Positions 1 to 6,560 of a DNA stretch of 8,625 nucleotides are shown piece by piece. The notes below the pieces were generated by a model. It had not been told where the DNA came from and did not search any database. It was given only the letters and a program-made list of their open reading frames with translations. Numbering within the stretch: the stretch's first letter is position 1; each line of letters opens with the position of its first letter. The translations under genes and the position numbers were made by a program. This DNA is from Frondihabitans sp. (GTDB lineage Bacteria; Actinomycetota; Actinomycetes; Actinomycetales; Microbacteriaceae), in assembly GCA_025464735.1 (NCBI GenBank), contig JAODMX010000167.1:1-8625 (forward strand). The letters are read 5' to 3'.

Positions 1-786
1 GGTACGCTGATCCTCGGCCTGATCACGATCCTCGCCCTGATTTGGTTCGAGATTCGTGGTCGCCGTAACCGTGTCCGCATGGGCGCCCAGCCGGCTCCGG
101 TCTGGACCAGCGTTGTCCGCATCGTGGTTCTGGGCGGCATTACCGCTTACGCCACGTACCTCTTCGCGAGCTACCGTGCCGGAACGAGTGTGCCGATCGT
201 CGCCATCATCCTCGGTGTCATCATGATCGGCTTCACCTTCGTCACCAACAACACGACCTTTGGACGACACATCTACGCGGTCGGCGGTAACTCCAACGCG
301 GCGGTGCTCTCCGGTGTGAACTCGCGGCGCGTGAACTTCCTCGTCATGATGAACATGTCCATCCTCGCCGCCGTTGCGGGTATGGTCTTCACCGCCTACT
401 CGGGCGCCTCCGGTCCCTCCGACGGAACAGGCTGGGAGCTCGACGCCATCGCCGCCGTCTTCGTCGGTGGCGCGGCGGTCGCCGGTGGTATCGGCACCAT
501 CCCCGCCTCCATCATCGGTGGTCTGGTGCTCTCCTTCCTGGCCAACGGTCTGTCGCTGGTCGGTATCGACACGAACACCGTCCAGATCATCCGCGGTCTC
601 GTGCTGCTCGTCGCAGTCGCCTTCGACGTCTACAACAAGACGCAGGGCCGACCGTCGATCATCGGCCGACTCATGGACGGCTTCCGTCCCAAGAAGAACT
701 CCGAGGGCCCGACAGACGGCGGAATCAAAGGCGACGGCTCGCAGCCAGAGTCGATCGCTGATCAGCCACAGGTTTTGCTGCCCTGA
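1..786 (+). CDS. mmsB: Multiple-monosaccharide ABC transporter permease, 3' part (MmsB/GguB type)
   Basis: The reading frame is open from base 1 to a TGA stop, giving 261 codons of a protein whose N-terminus lies outside the window. It is an inner-membrane permease of the BPD_transp_2 (RbsC/XylH) family that forms the channel of a sugar importer. Visible hydrophobic segments include the first 15 codons, the stretch after VVRIVVLGGITAYATYLF, VAIILGVIMIGFTFV, the NFLVMMNMSILAAVAGMVF helix and the last helix near IIRGLVLLVAVAFDVY. The cytoplasmic GRHIYAVGGN..AAVLSGV loop, which contacts the ATPase in this family, and the ELDAIAAVFVGGAAVAGGIGT motif are both clear. A hydrophilic tail of about 45 residues follows the last helix. 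The downstream ChvE-like binding protein points to the multiple-monosaccharide subfamily. The ATPase gene is presumably upstream, outside the window. RbsC or XylH naming is possible, and the actual substrate cannot be read from sequence. Confidence 0.88.
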   Translation, partial: GTLILGLITILALIWFEIRGRRNRVRMGAQPAPVWTSVVRIVVLGGITAYATYLFASYRAGTSVPIVAIILGVIMIGFTFVTNNTTFGRHIYAVGGNSNAAVLSGVNSRRVNFLVMMNMSILAAVAGMVFTAYSGASGPSDGTGWELDAIAAVFVGGAAVAGGIGTIPASIIGGLVLSFLANGLSLVGIDTNTVQIIRGLVLLVAVAFDVYNKTQGRPSIIGRLMDGFRPKKNSEGPTDGGIKGDGSQPESIADQPQVLLP

Positions 787-815
787 CCACCAAGGTCACC
801 CAGCAGCAGAAACAT

Positions 816-869
816 GGGAACGAGCGTTCGCTCCTCCCGTAGCAAGACGGATGCGCTCCCTAGGCATCC
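816..869 (+). promoter_or_regulatory. Two intercistronic stem-loops between permease and sugar-binding protein genes
   Basis: The 116-nt gap between the two transporter genes can fold into two hairpins. The first (816-838) pairs GGGA with TCCC and GAGC with GCTC around the loop GTTC, with a small internal loop. The second (849-869) pairs GGATGC with GCATCC around a 9-nt loop. Neither is followed by a T-run, so they do not look like intrinsic terminators. By analogy with other binding-protein operons, they probably protect or partially separate the downstream mRNA so that the binding protein is made in excess. The pairing is seen directly; the role is inference. Confidence 0.45.
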
Positions 870-902
870 ACACTCCCCACCACAGAGGAAAGAAGCATTT
901 CA

Positions 903-2015
903 ATGAAGAAACAGCTGATCATCGGCGCGTCCGTCGCGGCGATCGCAGCCCTGTCGCTGACCGGTTGCTCGACCGGTCGCACGACTTCCGGTTCCACCAC
1001 AGGCGCGTCGGTCATACCCAAGGGTTCGACCATCGGAGTCTCGCTTCCCGCAAAAACCTCGCAGAACTGGGTCCTGGCCGAGGCCGCGTTCCAGGCCGCC
1101 CTCAAGGCCGATGGGTTCAAGGCTGACGTCCAGTACGCATCAGCGACGAACACGGTCCCCGACCAGCAGAACCAGATCAACGGCATGATCACCAAGGGCG
1201 ACAAAGCTCTCATCATCGCCGCTCAGGACGGTTCGCAGCTCGGCACGCAGGTCAAGAACGCCAAAGCCGCTGGCATCCCCGTCATTGCCTGGGACCGCAA
1301 CATCACCGGTACCCCGAACGTCGACTACTACGTCGCCTTCAACAACTACAAGGTGGGTCAGCTCCAGGGCCAAGCCCTCCTCGATGGAATGAAGGCACGC
1401 AAGGCGAGCGGCCCGTACGACATCGAGCTCTTCGCCGGCGCCTCCACCGACGCCAACGCCCCGGTCTTCTTCGACGGTGCCATGAGCGTCCTCGAGCCGA
1501 AGATCAAGGACGGCACCCTGAAGGTCCTCTCCGGTCAGACCACGTTCGCTCAGGTCAACACCGCGGGCTGGCTTGCTCAGAACGCCCAGTCGCGTATGAG
1601 CAACCTCCTGCAGAAGACCTACAGCGGCAACCAGGAGCTCGACGGCGTGCTGTCGCCCAACGACACCCTGGGTCGCGCGATCATCCAGGCCATCCAGCAG
1701 GACGGCAAGAAGGTCCCGATCGTCACCGGTCAGGACTCCGAGACCGCGTCGATCCCGCTCATCATGAACGGCACGCAGTACTCGACCATCTACAAGAACA
1801 CCGACGAAGAGGCCAACGCAGCTGTGAAGCTCGTCAAAGACCTGAGTGACGGCAAGAAGCCCGCCACGGTCATCGACAAGAAGAACAACTACAACGGTGT
1901 GAAGACGGTCCCGGCGATCGAGCTCACCCCGATCCTCATCACCAAGGAGAACGCGGTCAAGGCTTACGTCACCGACCCGACGCTCGAAGCCCTCGCCAAG
2001 GCGGGCGCCAAATAA
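903..2015 (+). CDS. chvE: ChvE-like multiple-monosaccharide ABC transporter substrate-binding lipoprotein
   Basis: This 370-residue protein is the extracytoplasmic sugar receptor of the importer whose permease is encoded just upstream. The N-terminus is a lipoprotein signal: Lys-Lys, a hydrophobic core, then the lipobox LTGC with the lipidated Cys22. The mature part is a type I periplasmic-binding fold (Peripla_BP_4). It carries blocks typical of Agrobacterium ChvE: a Q.NQI..MITKG..ALIIAAQDG run, IPVIAWDRNI, GPYDIELFAG....NAPVFFDGAMSVL, a VLSPND hinge region, VTGQDSE and QYSTIYKNT. Length fits the family. The ATG at 903 is preceded by the purine-rich sequence AGAGGAAAG about 10-14 nt upstream. 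Likely ligands are aldoses such as galactose, glucose, arabinose or xylose, but this cannot be fixed from sequence. A xylose-specific XylF is the main alternative name. A strong terminator follows 15 nt after the stop. Confidence 0.92.
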   Translation: MKKQLIIGASVAAIAALSLTGCSTGRTTSGSTTGASVIPKGSTIGVSLPAKTSQNWVLAEAAFQAALKADGFKADVQYASATNTVPDQQNQINGMITKGDKALIIAAQDGSQLGTQVKNAKAAGIPVIAWDRNITGTPNVDYYVAFNNYKVGQLQGQALLDGMKARKASGPYDIELFAGASTDANAPVFFDGAMSVLEPKIKDGTLKVLSGQTTFAQVNTAGWLAQNAQSRMSNLLQKTYSGNQELDGVLSPNDTLGRAIIQAIQQDGKKVPIVTGQDSETASIPLIMNGTQYSTIYKNTDEEANAAVKLVKDLSDGKKPATVIDKKNNYNGVKTVPAIELTPILITKENAVKAYVTDPTLEALAKAGAK

Positions 2016-2030
2016 GCACTCTGCACCACA

Positions 2031-2072
2031 CGAAAACCCCCGCTCGGACTTCGGCCCGGGCGGGGGTTTTCG
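2031..2072 (+). terminator. Intrinsic terminator of the sugar transporter operon
   Basis: A perfect 13-bp stem, CGAAAACCCCCGC (2031-2043) with GCGGGGGTTTTCG (2060-2072), extends inward by four more pairs (one G-U) to leave an 8-nt ACTTCGGC loop. The TTTT at the end of the right arm supplies the U-tract. It starts 15 nt after the binding-protein stop. The symmetrical A and T tracts mean it could work in both directions, but the next gene also reads rightward, so only the + direction matters here. Confidence 0.9.
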
Positions 2073-2121
2073 TTGGCCTGCCGCGTCGTCGAGCGTCATG
2101 GAGCTTTCAGCAAGCGGCACC

Positions 2122-2127
2122 TAGTCT
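2122..2127 (+). promoter_or_regulatory. Possible -10 box for the LCP gene
   Basis: TAGTCT fits the actinobacterial TAnnnT -10 pattern and lies between the transporter terminator and the LCP start, where a promoter must exist if the terminator is efficient. No good -35 is seen at 16-18 nt upstream (TGGAGC at best). The transcript would have a leader of about 65 nt. This is a weak, position-based call. Confidence 0.25.
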
Positions 2128-2199
2128 GACCAGGCCGACCGAGGCGAATCGGAATCGGCGACAGCCCACGGAAGCGATCAGAGACGACGGAGACCCCTC

Positions 2200-3486
2200 A
2201 TGAGTCGAGACAGCCAACACGCCCAGGGGCCCTCGGGCGAGACGTATACACCGATGCATGCGCGGCCCAGACGCCGGCGGAGGCGGGTTCTCGCGGCAGT
2301 GGCCGGTGTCGTGACAGGGGTTCTCGTCCTCACCGCGGTCTTCGTGGTCTATCAGTACAACGACCTCTCGAACGGCATCCACCGCTCCTCGATCACGCTC
2401 CCCGCGGGGTCGGCGTCGGCGAACGCCCCCGGGCAGCTCGCCGCCACGAACATCCTCGTAATGGGGCTCGACAGTCGGCTCGACGAAAACGGCAACCCGC
2501 TCCCCGCTTCGGTGTACAACGCGCTGCACGCCGGATCCGGGGCTGACGGCGGTTACAACACCAACGTCCTGATGCTCATCCACATCCCGGGCGGAGGCAA
2601 GCCGGCCGTGGGCATCTCCATTCCCCGCGACGACTACGTCAGTATTCCGGGCAGCCCGGACGGCGTGTCGATGACCAAGATCAAGGAGGCGTACGGTCTC
2701 GATCTCGATCAGACCCTGCGGCACCTGGTGAACGCCACCCAGCTCTCGCACGCCGTGGCCTATCAGCAGGCACGCTCCGCTGCCCGCCAGGAGGAGATCA
2801 CCACGGTGTCTCAGTTCCTCGGTGGGGTGCCCATCAATCACTTCGTCGAAGTGACCATGGCCGCGTTCTACCAGATCGCCGAGGCGGTGCAGCCCATCAC
2901 GGTCTGCGTGAAAGAAGCGACGTCGGATCCGTATTCGGGCGCGAATTTTGCAGCCGGCGTCCAGCAGCTCAACGCGTCGCAGGCGGTCGCTTTCGTCCGT
3001 CAGAGGCGCGACCTGAACAACCCGGCCCTCAACTTCACCGATCTCGACAGGGAGCGTCGCCAACAGGCCTTCATCGTCTCGCTGGCGTACAAGCTGAAGC
3101 AGAGCGGGACGTTCACCAACATCGGCACCCTGGAGACCTTGATCGGTGTTGCGAAGCAGAACATCGCCCTCGACTCCGGTTTCGACCTGCTGTCGTTCCT
3201 CCAGCAGGCCAGGGGCCTCGCCGGCGGCAACATCAGCTTCACCACCCTTCCGATCACGGGGTACGCAACCATCGGCGGGCAGGATGTCAACACGGTCAAT
3301 CTGTCTCAGATCCATGCTGAGGTGTCGCAGCTGCTCAACCCACCGGCGACGCCCAAGAAGTCCAAGTCCCACTCGTCGGACTCTGCGACGTCGACCGAAA
3401 CACCGACTACCCCCACGACACCGACGTCGAACGCCTCGCCCACGATGGCCCCCATCGAGAGCGGTTCGATCCCCTGCGTGAAGTAG
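2200..3486 (+). CDS. LytR-CpsA-Psr (LCP) family glycopolymer transferase
   Basis: This 428-residue membrane-anchored enzyme would transfer lipid-linked wall glycopolymers onto peptidoglycan outside the cell. The order is a short cytoplasmic tail with an Arg run (24-29), one transmembrane helix (about 30-51), the LCP domain (about 83-340), and a Ser/Thr/Pro-rich tail (about 381-418) ending SGSIPCVK. Family motifs are NILVMGLDSR (84-93), SIPRDDYV (140-147), TKIKEAYG (159-166), INHFVEV (212-218), VAFVRQRRDL (263-272) and D..RERRQQAF (281-291); the Arg residues in the last two line the pyrophosphate site in known LCP structures. The segment that usually reads RSDTIML is YNTNVLML, so the usual metal-binding Asp is Asn122. 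The only cysteines, C236 and C426, are both extracytoplasmic. The start has GGAGA at 2189-2193, 6 nt before ATG. It appears monocistronic. The polymer it attaches is unknown. Confidence 0.9.
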   Translation: MSRDSQHAQGPSGETYTPMHARPRRRRRRVLAAVAGVVTGVLVLTAVFVVYQYNDLSNGIHRSSITLPAGSASANAPGQLAATNILVMGLDSRLDENGNPLPASVYNALHAGSGADGGYNTNVLMLIHIPGGGKPAVGISIPRDDYVSIPGSPDGVSMTKIKEAYGLDLDQTLRHLVNATQLSHAVAYQQARSAARQEEITTVSQFLGGVPINHFVEVTMAAFYQIAEAVQPITVCVKEATSDPYSGANFAAGVQQLNASQAVAFVRQRRDLNNPALNFTDLDRERRQQAFIVSLAYKLKQSGTFTNIGTLETLIGVAKQNIALDSGFDLLSFLQQARGLAGGNISFTTLPITGYATIGGQDVNTVNLSQIHAEVSQLLNPPATPKKSKSHSSDSATSTETPTTPTTPTSNASPTMAPIESGSIPCVK

Positions 3487-3569
3487 GGGTGACCCGATCC
3501 TGGTCCGAGTGCGAGATCAGAACAGATCGAGCCGTTCGGGAGGAATCTCGTATTGGCCTAGTACCGATC

Positions 3570-3583
3570 TCACCCGCGGGTGA
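3570..3583. repeat. Perfect 14-bp palindrome TCACCCGCGGGTGA
   Basis: The 14 bases equal their own reverse complement. The site lies 84 bp after the LCP stop and about 200 bp before the LuxR-type regulator gene. It could be an operator for a dimeric regulator. It could also form a 5-bp hairpin with a CGCG loop, followed at 3589-3592 by TTTT, which would make a weak terminator for the LCP gene. The sequence does not separate these options. Confidence 0.4.
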
Positions 3584-3651
3584 CGTCGTTTTGCCCCTCG
3601 AAAGGGTTACATTGATCACTTTCTGGCCCCCGTTGGAGGGATAGGCTCGGC

Positions 3652-3705
3652 GTGACCGCACGGTTACCCGCAAGGCCGTGCCCCTTCTGGACAATTGTGC
3701 GATGA
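3652..3705 (+). CDS. Possible 17-codon leader peptide before the LuxR-type regulator
   Basis: A GTG-started frame of 17 codons (MTARLPARPCPFWTIVR) ends in TGA at 3703-3705, one base before a terminator-like hairpin. GGAGGG at 3635-3640 could be its ribosome site, though the 11-nt spacing is long. The frame contains one TTA Leu codon, rare in high-GC actinobacteria, one Trp, one Cys and three Pro codons. No amino-acid run of the classical biosynthetic-attenuator type is present. In a window this GC-rich, a short frame can arise by chance, so this rests mainly on its position next to the hairpin. If real, it would act by ribosome position rather than by its product. Confidence 0.22.
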   Translation: MTARLPARPCPFWTIVR

Positions 3706-3741
3706 CGCCGAGGGCTCTCGCCCTCTGCCCGAGCGTTTTTT
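3706..3741 (+). terminator. Terminator or attenuator hairpin with T6 upstream of the LuxR-type regulator
   Basis: CGC (3706-3708) and GGGC (3712-3715) pair with GCCC (3727-3730) and GCG (3733-3735), and TTTTTT follows at 3736-3741. A competing compact hairpin pairs GAGGGC (3710-3715) with GCCCTC (3720-3725) around TCTC. The two share GGGC, so they exclude one another. The T-run ends 47 nt before the chosen start of the regulator gene. It may attenuate that gene or be a distant terminator for the LCP gene, whose own 3' flank (3487-3569) has no T-run. Confidence 0.45.
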
Positions 3742-3774
3742 GCGCGTAGCCATGCTCTTCGGGGCAGCTCGTTT

Positions 3775-3779
3775 GAGGA
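3775..3779 (+). promoter_or_regulatory. Ribosome binding site that decides the regulator start
   Basis: GAGGA lies 9 nt before ATG 3789 but directly abuts the in-frame ATG at 3780, which is too close for initiation. The Shine-Dalgarno spacing therefore supports 3789 as the start, giving an N-terminus of MLDTIVAERRW. Confidence 0.65.
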
Positions 3780-3788
3780 ATGCAACAC

Positions 3789-5291
3789 ATGTTGGACACG
3801 ATTGTGGCCGAGCGGCGGTGGTCCGAACTCGCGAAGATCATCGACGCGAAGTTCTTCGCCCTCCTCCTCAGCGAGCCGCGTTCCTTGCGCGCGGCGCTCG
3901 ACGCCCTACCCGAGGAATGGCTGCACGCTCATCCGCGCTACCTGATGTCACGAGAGATCATCTCTGTTATGGGGCCCCGGTTCCGGATGATGGACGACTC
4001 GGTGGCGACGGAGTTCGCGGGATGGGTGGAAGCATCCGCCACTCCCGCAAGCCGCGACGTCCTGGGGGTTCTCCAGGCCCGACTGCGATTCCTCCTCGCC
4101 GTCGGGCGATTCAGCGACGCCAACGACGTGGCCGATTCCACGCTGGCGATCATCCACGAGTCAGACGACACTGCCGGGTTCGCCGATGTCGTTCCGGTCG
4201 TACTCATTCGAGTAGGCCTGACCAAACTTCTCTTTGGCGATGTCACCTCGGCGATCGCCACCTTCGCCGACTCCGTCCGGTGGTCGAGCGCCGCGGGCAA
4301 TCACCCTGCTGGTCCTCACGCGAGGAACTATCTCGCCCTCTGCCTAGCACTCGCGGGCGACGTGCATGGGGCGGCCAGAGAGCTTCGCTACGACGAATCC
4401 GAGACCCGCTCCGAGCCAGGGACACTGGCCCATTCGTACGAACACGCCGGAATACTCGCGAACGGTCTGATCGCGCTCGCGCGCTTCGACCAGGCCACGA
4501 CGACACGCGTGGTGGAGTCGCTGGACGACGACATTACGAACAGCGAGCTCTGGTGGATCGTCGCCCATCTGCGTGCGCGCCACACCCTGTACTGGGGCGA
4601 TCGACCGAGCAGCATTTCCGCGCTGGAGGGACACCTCGTCACCCGGAGAGCGCTCAGTGGACCTCGCTCGCTGGCCGGCACAACCATTCGCTCCGACCTC
4701 GCGGACCTCTACCAGGCCGTCGGCAACTACCCGGCTGCGGCCCACGTCCTGACCGGCCCCGGCACCGATTCCTCCGACGCCATCATGCTTCCGGCACGGG
4801 TGCGCCTCGATCTCCTCCTGGGTCACCATGACGCGGCACTCAGGCGCTTGACCTCTCACGGCCTTGTCACCAGCGGCCGCGATTACACACCCCCCGGACT
4901 ACTGACCCTGAAAGCTGCCGCGGAAACCACGGTGGGCTCCACCGCACAGATGATGCAGACCCTCAAGCAGGCGGCAGTCTCGGTCTCGCAGACCGGAGCC
5001 ATCCACGCGATCGCGGAAGCCCCGCCCGAGATCCGTGTCGATCTGGCCGCACTCGCCGGCATCGACGCCTCGACGCTCCCCACGATCTTCGCGCGCTCGA
5101 GGTCCGTTCACCTCACCGAGCGGGAACGCGATGTCCTCCGGGCTCTGAAGCAGAACTCGACCATGAAAGACCTCGCCACCGCCCTCCACGTGTCACCCAA
5201 CACCGCGAAGACCCATCTCAGCGCCGTGTACCGGAAGCTGTCCGTCCACACGCGGGAGCAGGCGCTTCGCGCCGGAGCGGACTTCGACTAG
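3789..5291 (+). CDS. LuxR-family transcriptional regulator with MalT-like helical body, no ATPase domain
   Basis: This 500-residue cytoplasmic regulator ends in a clear LuxR/FixJ-type helix-turn-helix: LTERERDVL (442-450), then the recognition helix SPNTAKTHLSAVYRKL (469-484). The preceding 430 or so residues are helical and Ala/Leu-rich, with TPR-like runs such as ALCLALAGDVHGAARELR and DLADLYQAVGNYPAAAHVL, resembling the superhelical part of MalT/LAL regulators. No Walker A or B is present, so unlike MalT it should not switch through ATP hydrolysis. Ligand or partner-protein binding by the helical body is the likely input, but the signal is unknown. A start at 3780 is possible but has poor ribosome-site spacing. 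The next gene starts 14 bp after the stop, so the two are probably cotranscribed. An attenuator-like hairpin precedes the gene. Confidence 0.82.
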   Translation: MLDTIVAERRWSELAKIIDAKFFALLLSEPRSLRAALDALPEEWLHAHPRYLMSREIISVMGPRFRMMDDSVATEFAGWVEASATPASRDVLGVLQARLRFLLAVGRFSDANDVADSTLAIIHESDDTAGFADVVPVVLIRVGLTKLLFGDVTSAIATFADSVRWSSAAGNHPAGPHARNYLALCLALAGDVHGAARELRYDESETRSEPGTLAHSYEHAGILANGLIALARFDQATTTRVVESLDDDITNSELWWIVAHLRARHTLYWGDRPSSISALEGHLVTRRALSGPRSLAGTTIRSDLADLYQAVGNYPAAAHVLTGPGTDSSDAIMLPARVRLDLLLGHHDAALRRLTSHGLVTSGRDYTPPGLLTLKAAAETTVGSTAQMMQTLKQAAVSVSQTGAIHAIAEAPPEIRVDLAALAGIDASTLPTIFARSRSVHLTERERDVLRALKQNSTMKDLATALHVSPNTAKTHLSAVYRKLSVHTREQALRAGADFD

Positions 5292-5305
5292 GGAAGGATG
5301 GAGCC

Positions 5306-5725
5306 ATGGCTCAGGTCGCAATTCTCATCAACGGCTCCCCCACTCCCCGCAAGACGCAGCTCTCGGCGACGCTCGCCACTGTCCTCGGCTGCCCCGTACT
5401 GACGCCGGCAAAGGTGCAGGAGGTGCTGGTTCAGCAGGTGGGACCAGTTGCCCCGCGCGCCGGCGTGCTCAAAGTCGCCGACGAAGCGACCTGGCGCACA
5501 GCAGGTCTCGTCGAGGCGGGCATCGTCATCGACGCCGAGTGGGGGCAGGGCGACCGCACTGCGGTCGAGGCGGGACTCGAGCTGGCGGGGAGCCCCCGTC
5601 TCGTCGAAGTGTGGTGCGTCGGCGCCACCGAGCCGCTCGGGCTCACACCGGTGGTGCACGTCGACACCTCGGGTGAGGTCGACATGGATGCGCTGGTTGT
5701 CGAGATCAGCGCCCTCTTCGTCTAG
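5306..5725 (+). CDS. Short P-loop protein with degenerate Walker A, kinase-like (AAA_33-like)
   Basis: This 139-residue protein starts VAILINGSPTPRKTQLSATL, which resembles the first strand and P-loop of small-molecule kinases of the AAA_33/gluconate-kinase type. The Walker A reads G10-SPTP-R15-K16-T17, with Arg where the second Gly normally sits. Later segments also fit that fold: AGIVIDAEW (71-79), RLVEVWCVGATEP (98-110) and VVHVDTSGEVDMDALV (116-131). Only about 8 residues separate the last two, where a full kinase has a longer lid, and the whole protein is shorter than the usual 170-200. It may bind a nucleotide without acting as a standard kinase, or no longer bind one. GAAGGA at 5293-5298 gives 7-nt spacing to the ATG. 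Its likely cotranscription with the LuxR-type regulator suggests a shared role. The function is unknown. Confidence 0.7.
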   Translation: MAQVAILINGSPTPRKTQLSATLATVLGCPVLTPAKVQEVLVQQVGPVAPRAGVLKVADEATWRTAGLVEAGIVIDAEWGQGDRTAVEAGLELAGSPRLVEVWCVGATEPLGLTPVVHVDTSGEVDMDALVVEISALFV

Positions 5726-5735
5726 CGCCGGTCGG

Positions 5736-5811
5736 GCCGCTAACCCCTCGCCGCCGGCCGCGACGGTGGTCCTAGGACCACCGCGAGAGCCGGCGGCGAG
5801 GGTTTAGCGGC
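5736..5811. terminator. Nested inverted repeat, probable bidirectional terminator between convergent genes
   Basis: Outer arms of 23 bases (5736-5758 and 5789-5811) are complementary at 22 positions, the only mismatch being C5744 opposite T5803. Inside lies a perfect 20-bp palindrome (5764-5783) centred on CCTAGG, separated from each outer arm by 5 unpaired bases. The structure fills almost the whole gap between the P-loop gene and gpmA, and its right arm reaches the last base of the gpmA stop codon. Arm ends read AACCCC and GGGTTT, giving only a short U-tract, so it resembles the U-poor terminators common in actinobacteria. A palindromic mobile repeat is an alternative. Confidence 0.75.
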
Positions 5812-6554
5812 TACTTCTTACCCTGCGCTGCGACCGCGGCAGCACCCGCAGCAGCCGCCTCGGGGTCGAGGTACTCGGCCGGCTTCGTGGGCACGAAGGA
5901 GTCGTCCAGCTCGTAGACGAGGGGAATACCCGTCGGGATGTTCAGCTCGGCGATGTCGTCGTCGCTGATGCCGTCGAGGTGCTTCACGAGAGCGCGAAGC
6001 GAATTGCCGTGGGCGGTGACGAGCACCGTCTTGCCCGCCGCTAGATCAACCGTGATGTCACTCTCCCAGTAGGGCAGCATCCGTTCGATGACGAGCTTGA
6101 GCGATTCGGTGCGCGGTGCCTCGGATCCCAGATTCGCATAGCGCTCATCGTGTGCCTGCGACCACTCGCTGTCGTCGTCGAGCGGCGGCGGCGGCACATC
6201 GAACGAACGACGCCAGGTCTGGAACTGCTCGGGGCCGTACTCCGCGAGAGTCTGCGCCTTGTCTTTACCCTGCAGGGCACCGTAGTGGCGCTCGTTGAGG
6301 CGCCAGGAGCGCTTGACGTCGATCCAGAGGCGGTCAGCCTCTTCGAGGGCGAGGTCGGCGGTCTGGATGGCGCGCGTGAGAAGCGACGTGTAGAGGATCT
6401 GCGGCTTGAGCCCCGAATCGCGGAGGAGCTGCCCGGCCCGCTTCGCCTCGGCAACACCCTGCTCGCTGAGGCGGACGTCGACCCACCCCGTGAAGAGGTT
6501 CTTCAGGTTCCACTCGCTGTTGCCGTGCCGAAGGAGGATGAGGGTCGAAGTCAT
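5811..6554 (-). CDS. gpmA: 2,3-bisphosphoglycerate-dependent phosphoglycerate mutase
   Basis: This 247-residue cytoplasmic enzyme interconverts 3- and 2-phosphoglycerate in glycolysis and gluconeogenesis through a phosphohistidine intermediate. The histidine-phosphatase signature [10 protein letters not shown] places the phosphorylated His at H10. Other catalytic positions are R61 in [10 protein letters not shown]88 in [14 protein letters not shown], and H182 in [12 protein letters not shown]. The blocks [24 protein letters not shown] and [14 protein letters not shown] complete the GpmA pattern. Length is normal for the family, and the Ala-rich C-terminus ending AAQGKK is of the actinobacterial type. 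AGGA lies 7 nt before ATG 6554, but it also overlaps a -10 box (6561-6566) placed for a leaderless transcript. It is convergent with the P-loop gene and divergent from the methyltransferase gene. Confidence 0.97.
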   Translation of the reverse strand: MTSTLILLRHGNSEWNLKNLFTGWVDVRLSEQGVAEAKRAGQLLRDSGLKPQILYTSLLTRAIQTADLALEEADRLWIDVKRSWRLNERHYGALQGKDKAQTLAEYGPEQFQTWRRSFDVPPPPLDDDSEWSQAHDERYANLGSEAPRTESLKLVIERMLPYWESDITVDLAAGKTVLVTAHGNSLRALVKHLDGISDDDIAELNIPTGIPLVYELDDSFVPTKPAEYLDPEAAAAGAAAVAAQGKK

Positions 6555-6560
6555 GCTCCG

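Noticed and set aside
2146..2157. Tandem GAATCG hexamers before the LCP gene
   Set aside because: Two short copies are easily due to chance and show no link to a promoter or operator.
1140..3372. Long open frames on the minus strand opposite chvE and the LCP gene (326 and 421 codons)
   Set aside because: Both are rich in Arg, Gly, Val and Asp with no recognisable domain, lie opposite well-supported genes, and are typical by-products of high third-position GC.
3780..3788. ATG 3780 as start of the LuxR-type regulator
   Set aside because: GAGGA directly abuts this ATG, leaving no spacer, while ATG 3789 has a 9-nt spacer.
3695..4831. 378-codon plus-strand frame overlapping the LuxR-type regulator
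   Set aside because: It is Arg/Pro-rich, has no motif, and is a frame-shifted reading of the regulator gene, which has a clear helix-turn-helix in its own frame.
5298..5305. ATG at 5298 as an alternative start of the P-loop gene
   Set aside because: It is in a different frame from the protein starting at 5306 and overlaps the ribosome site.
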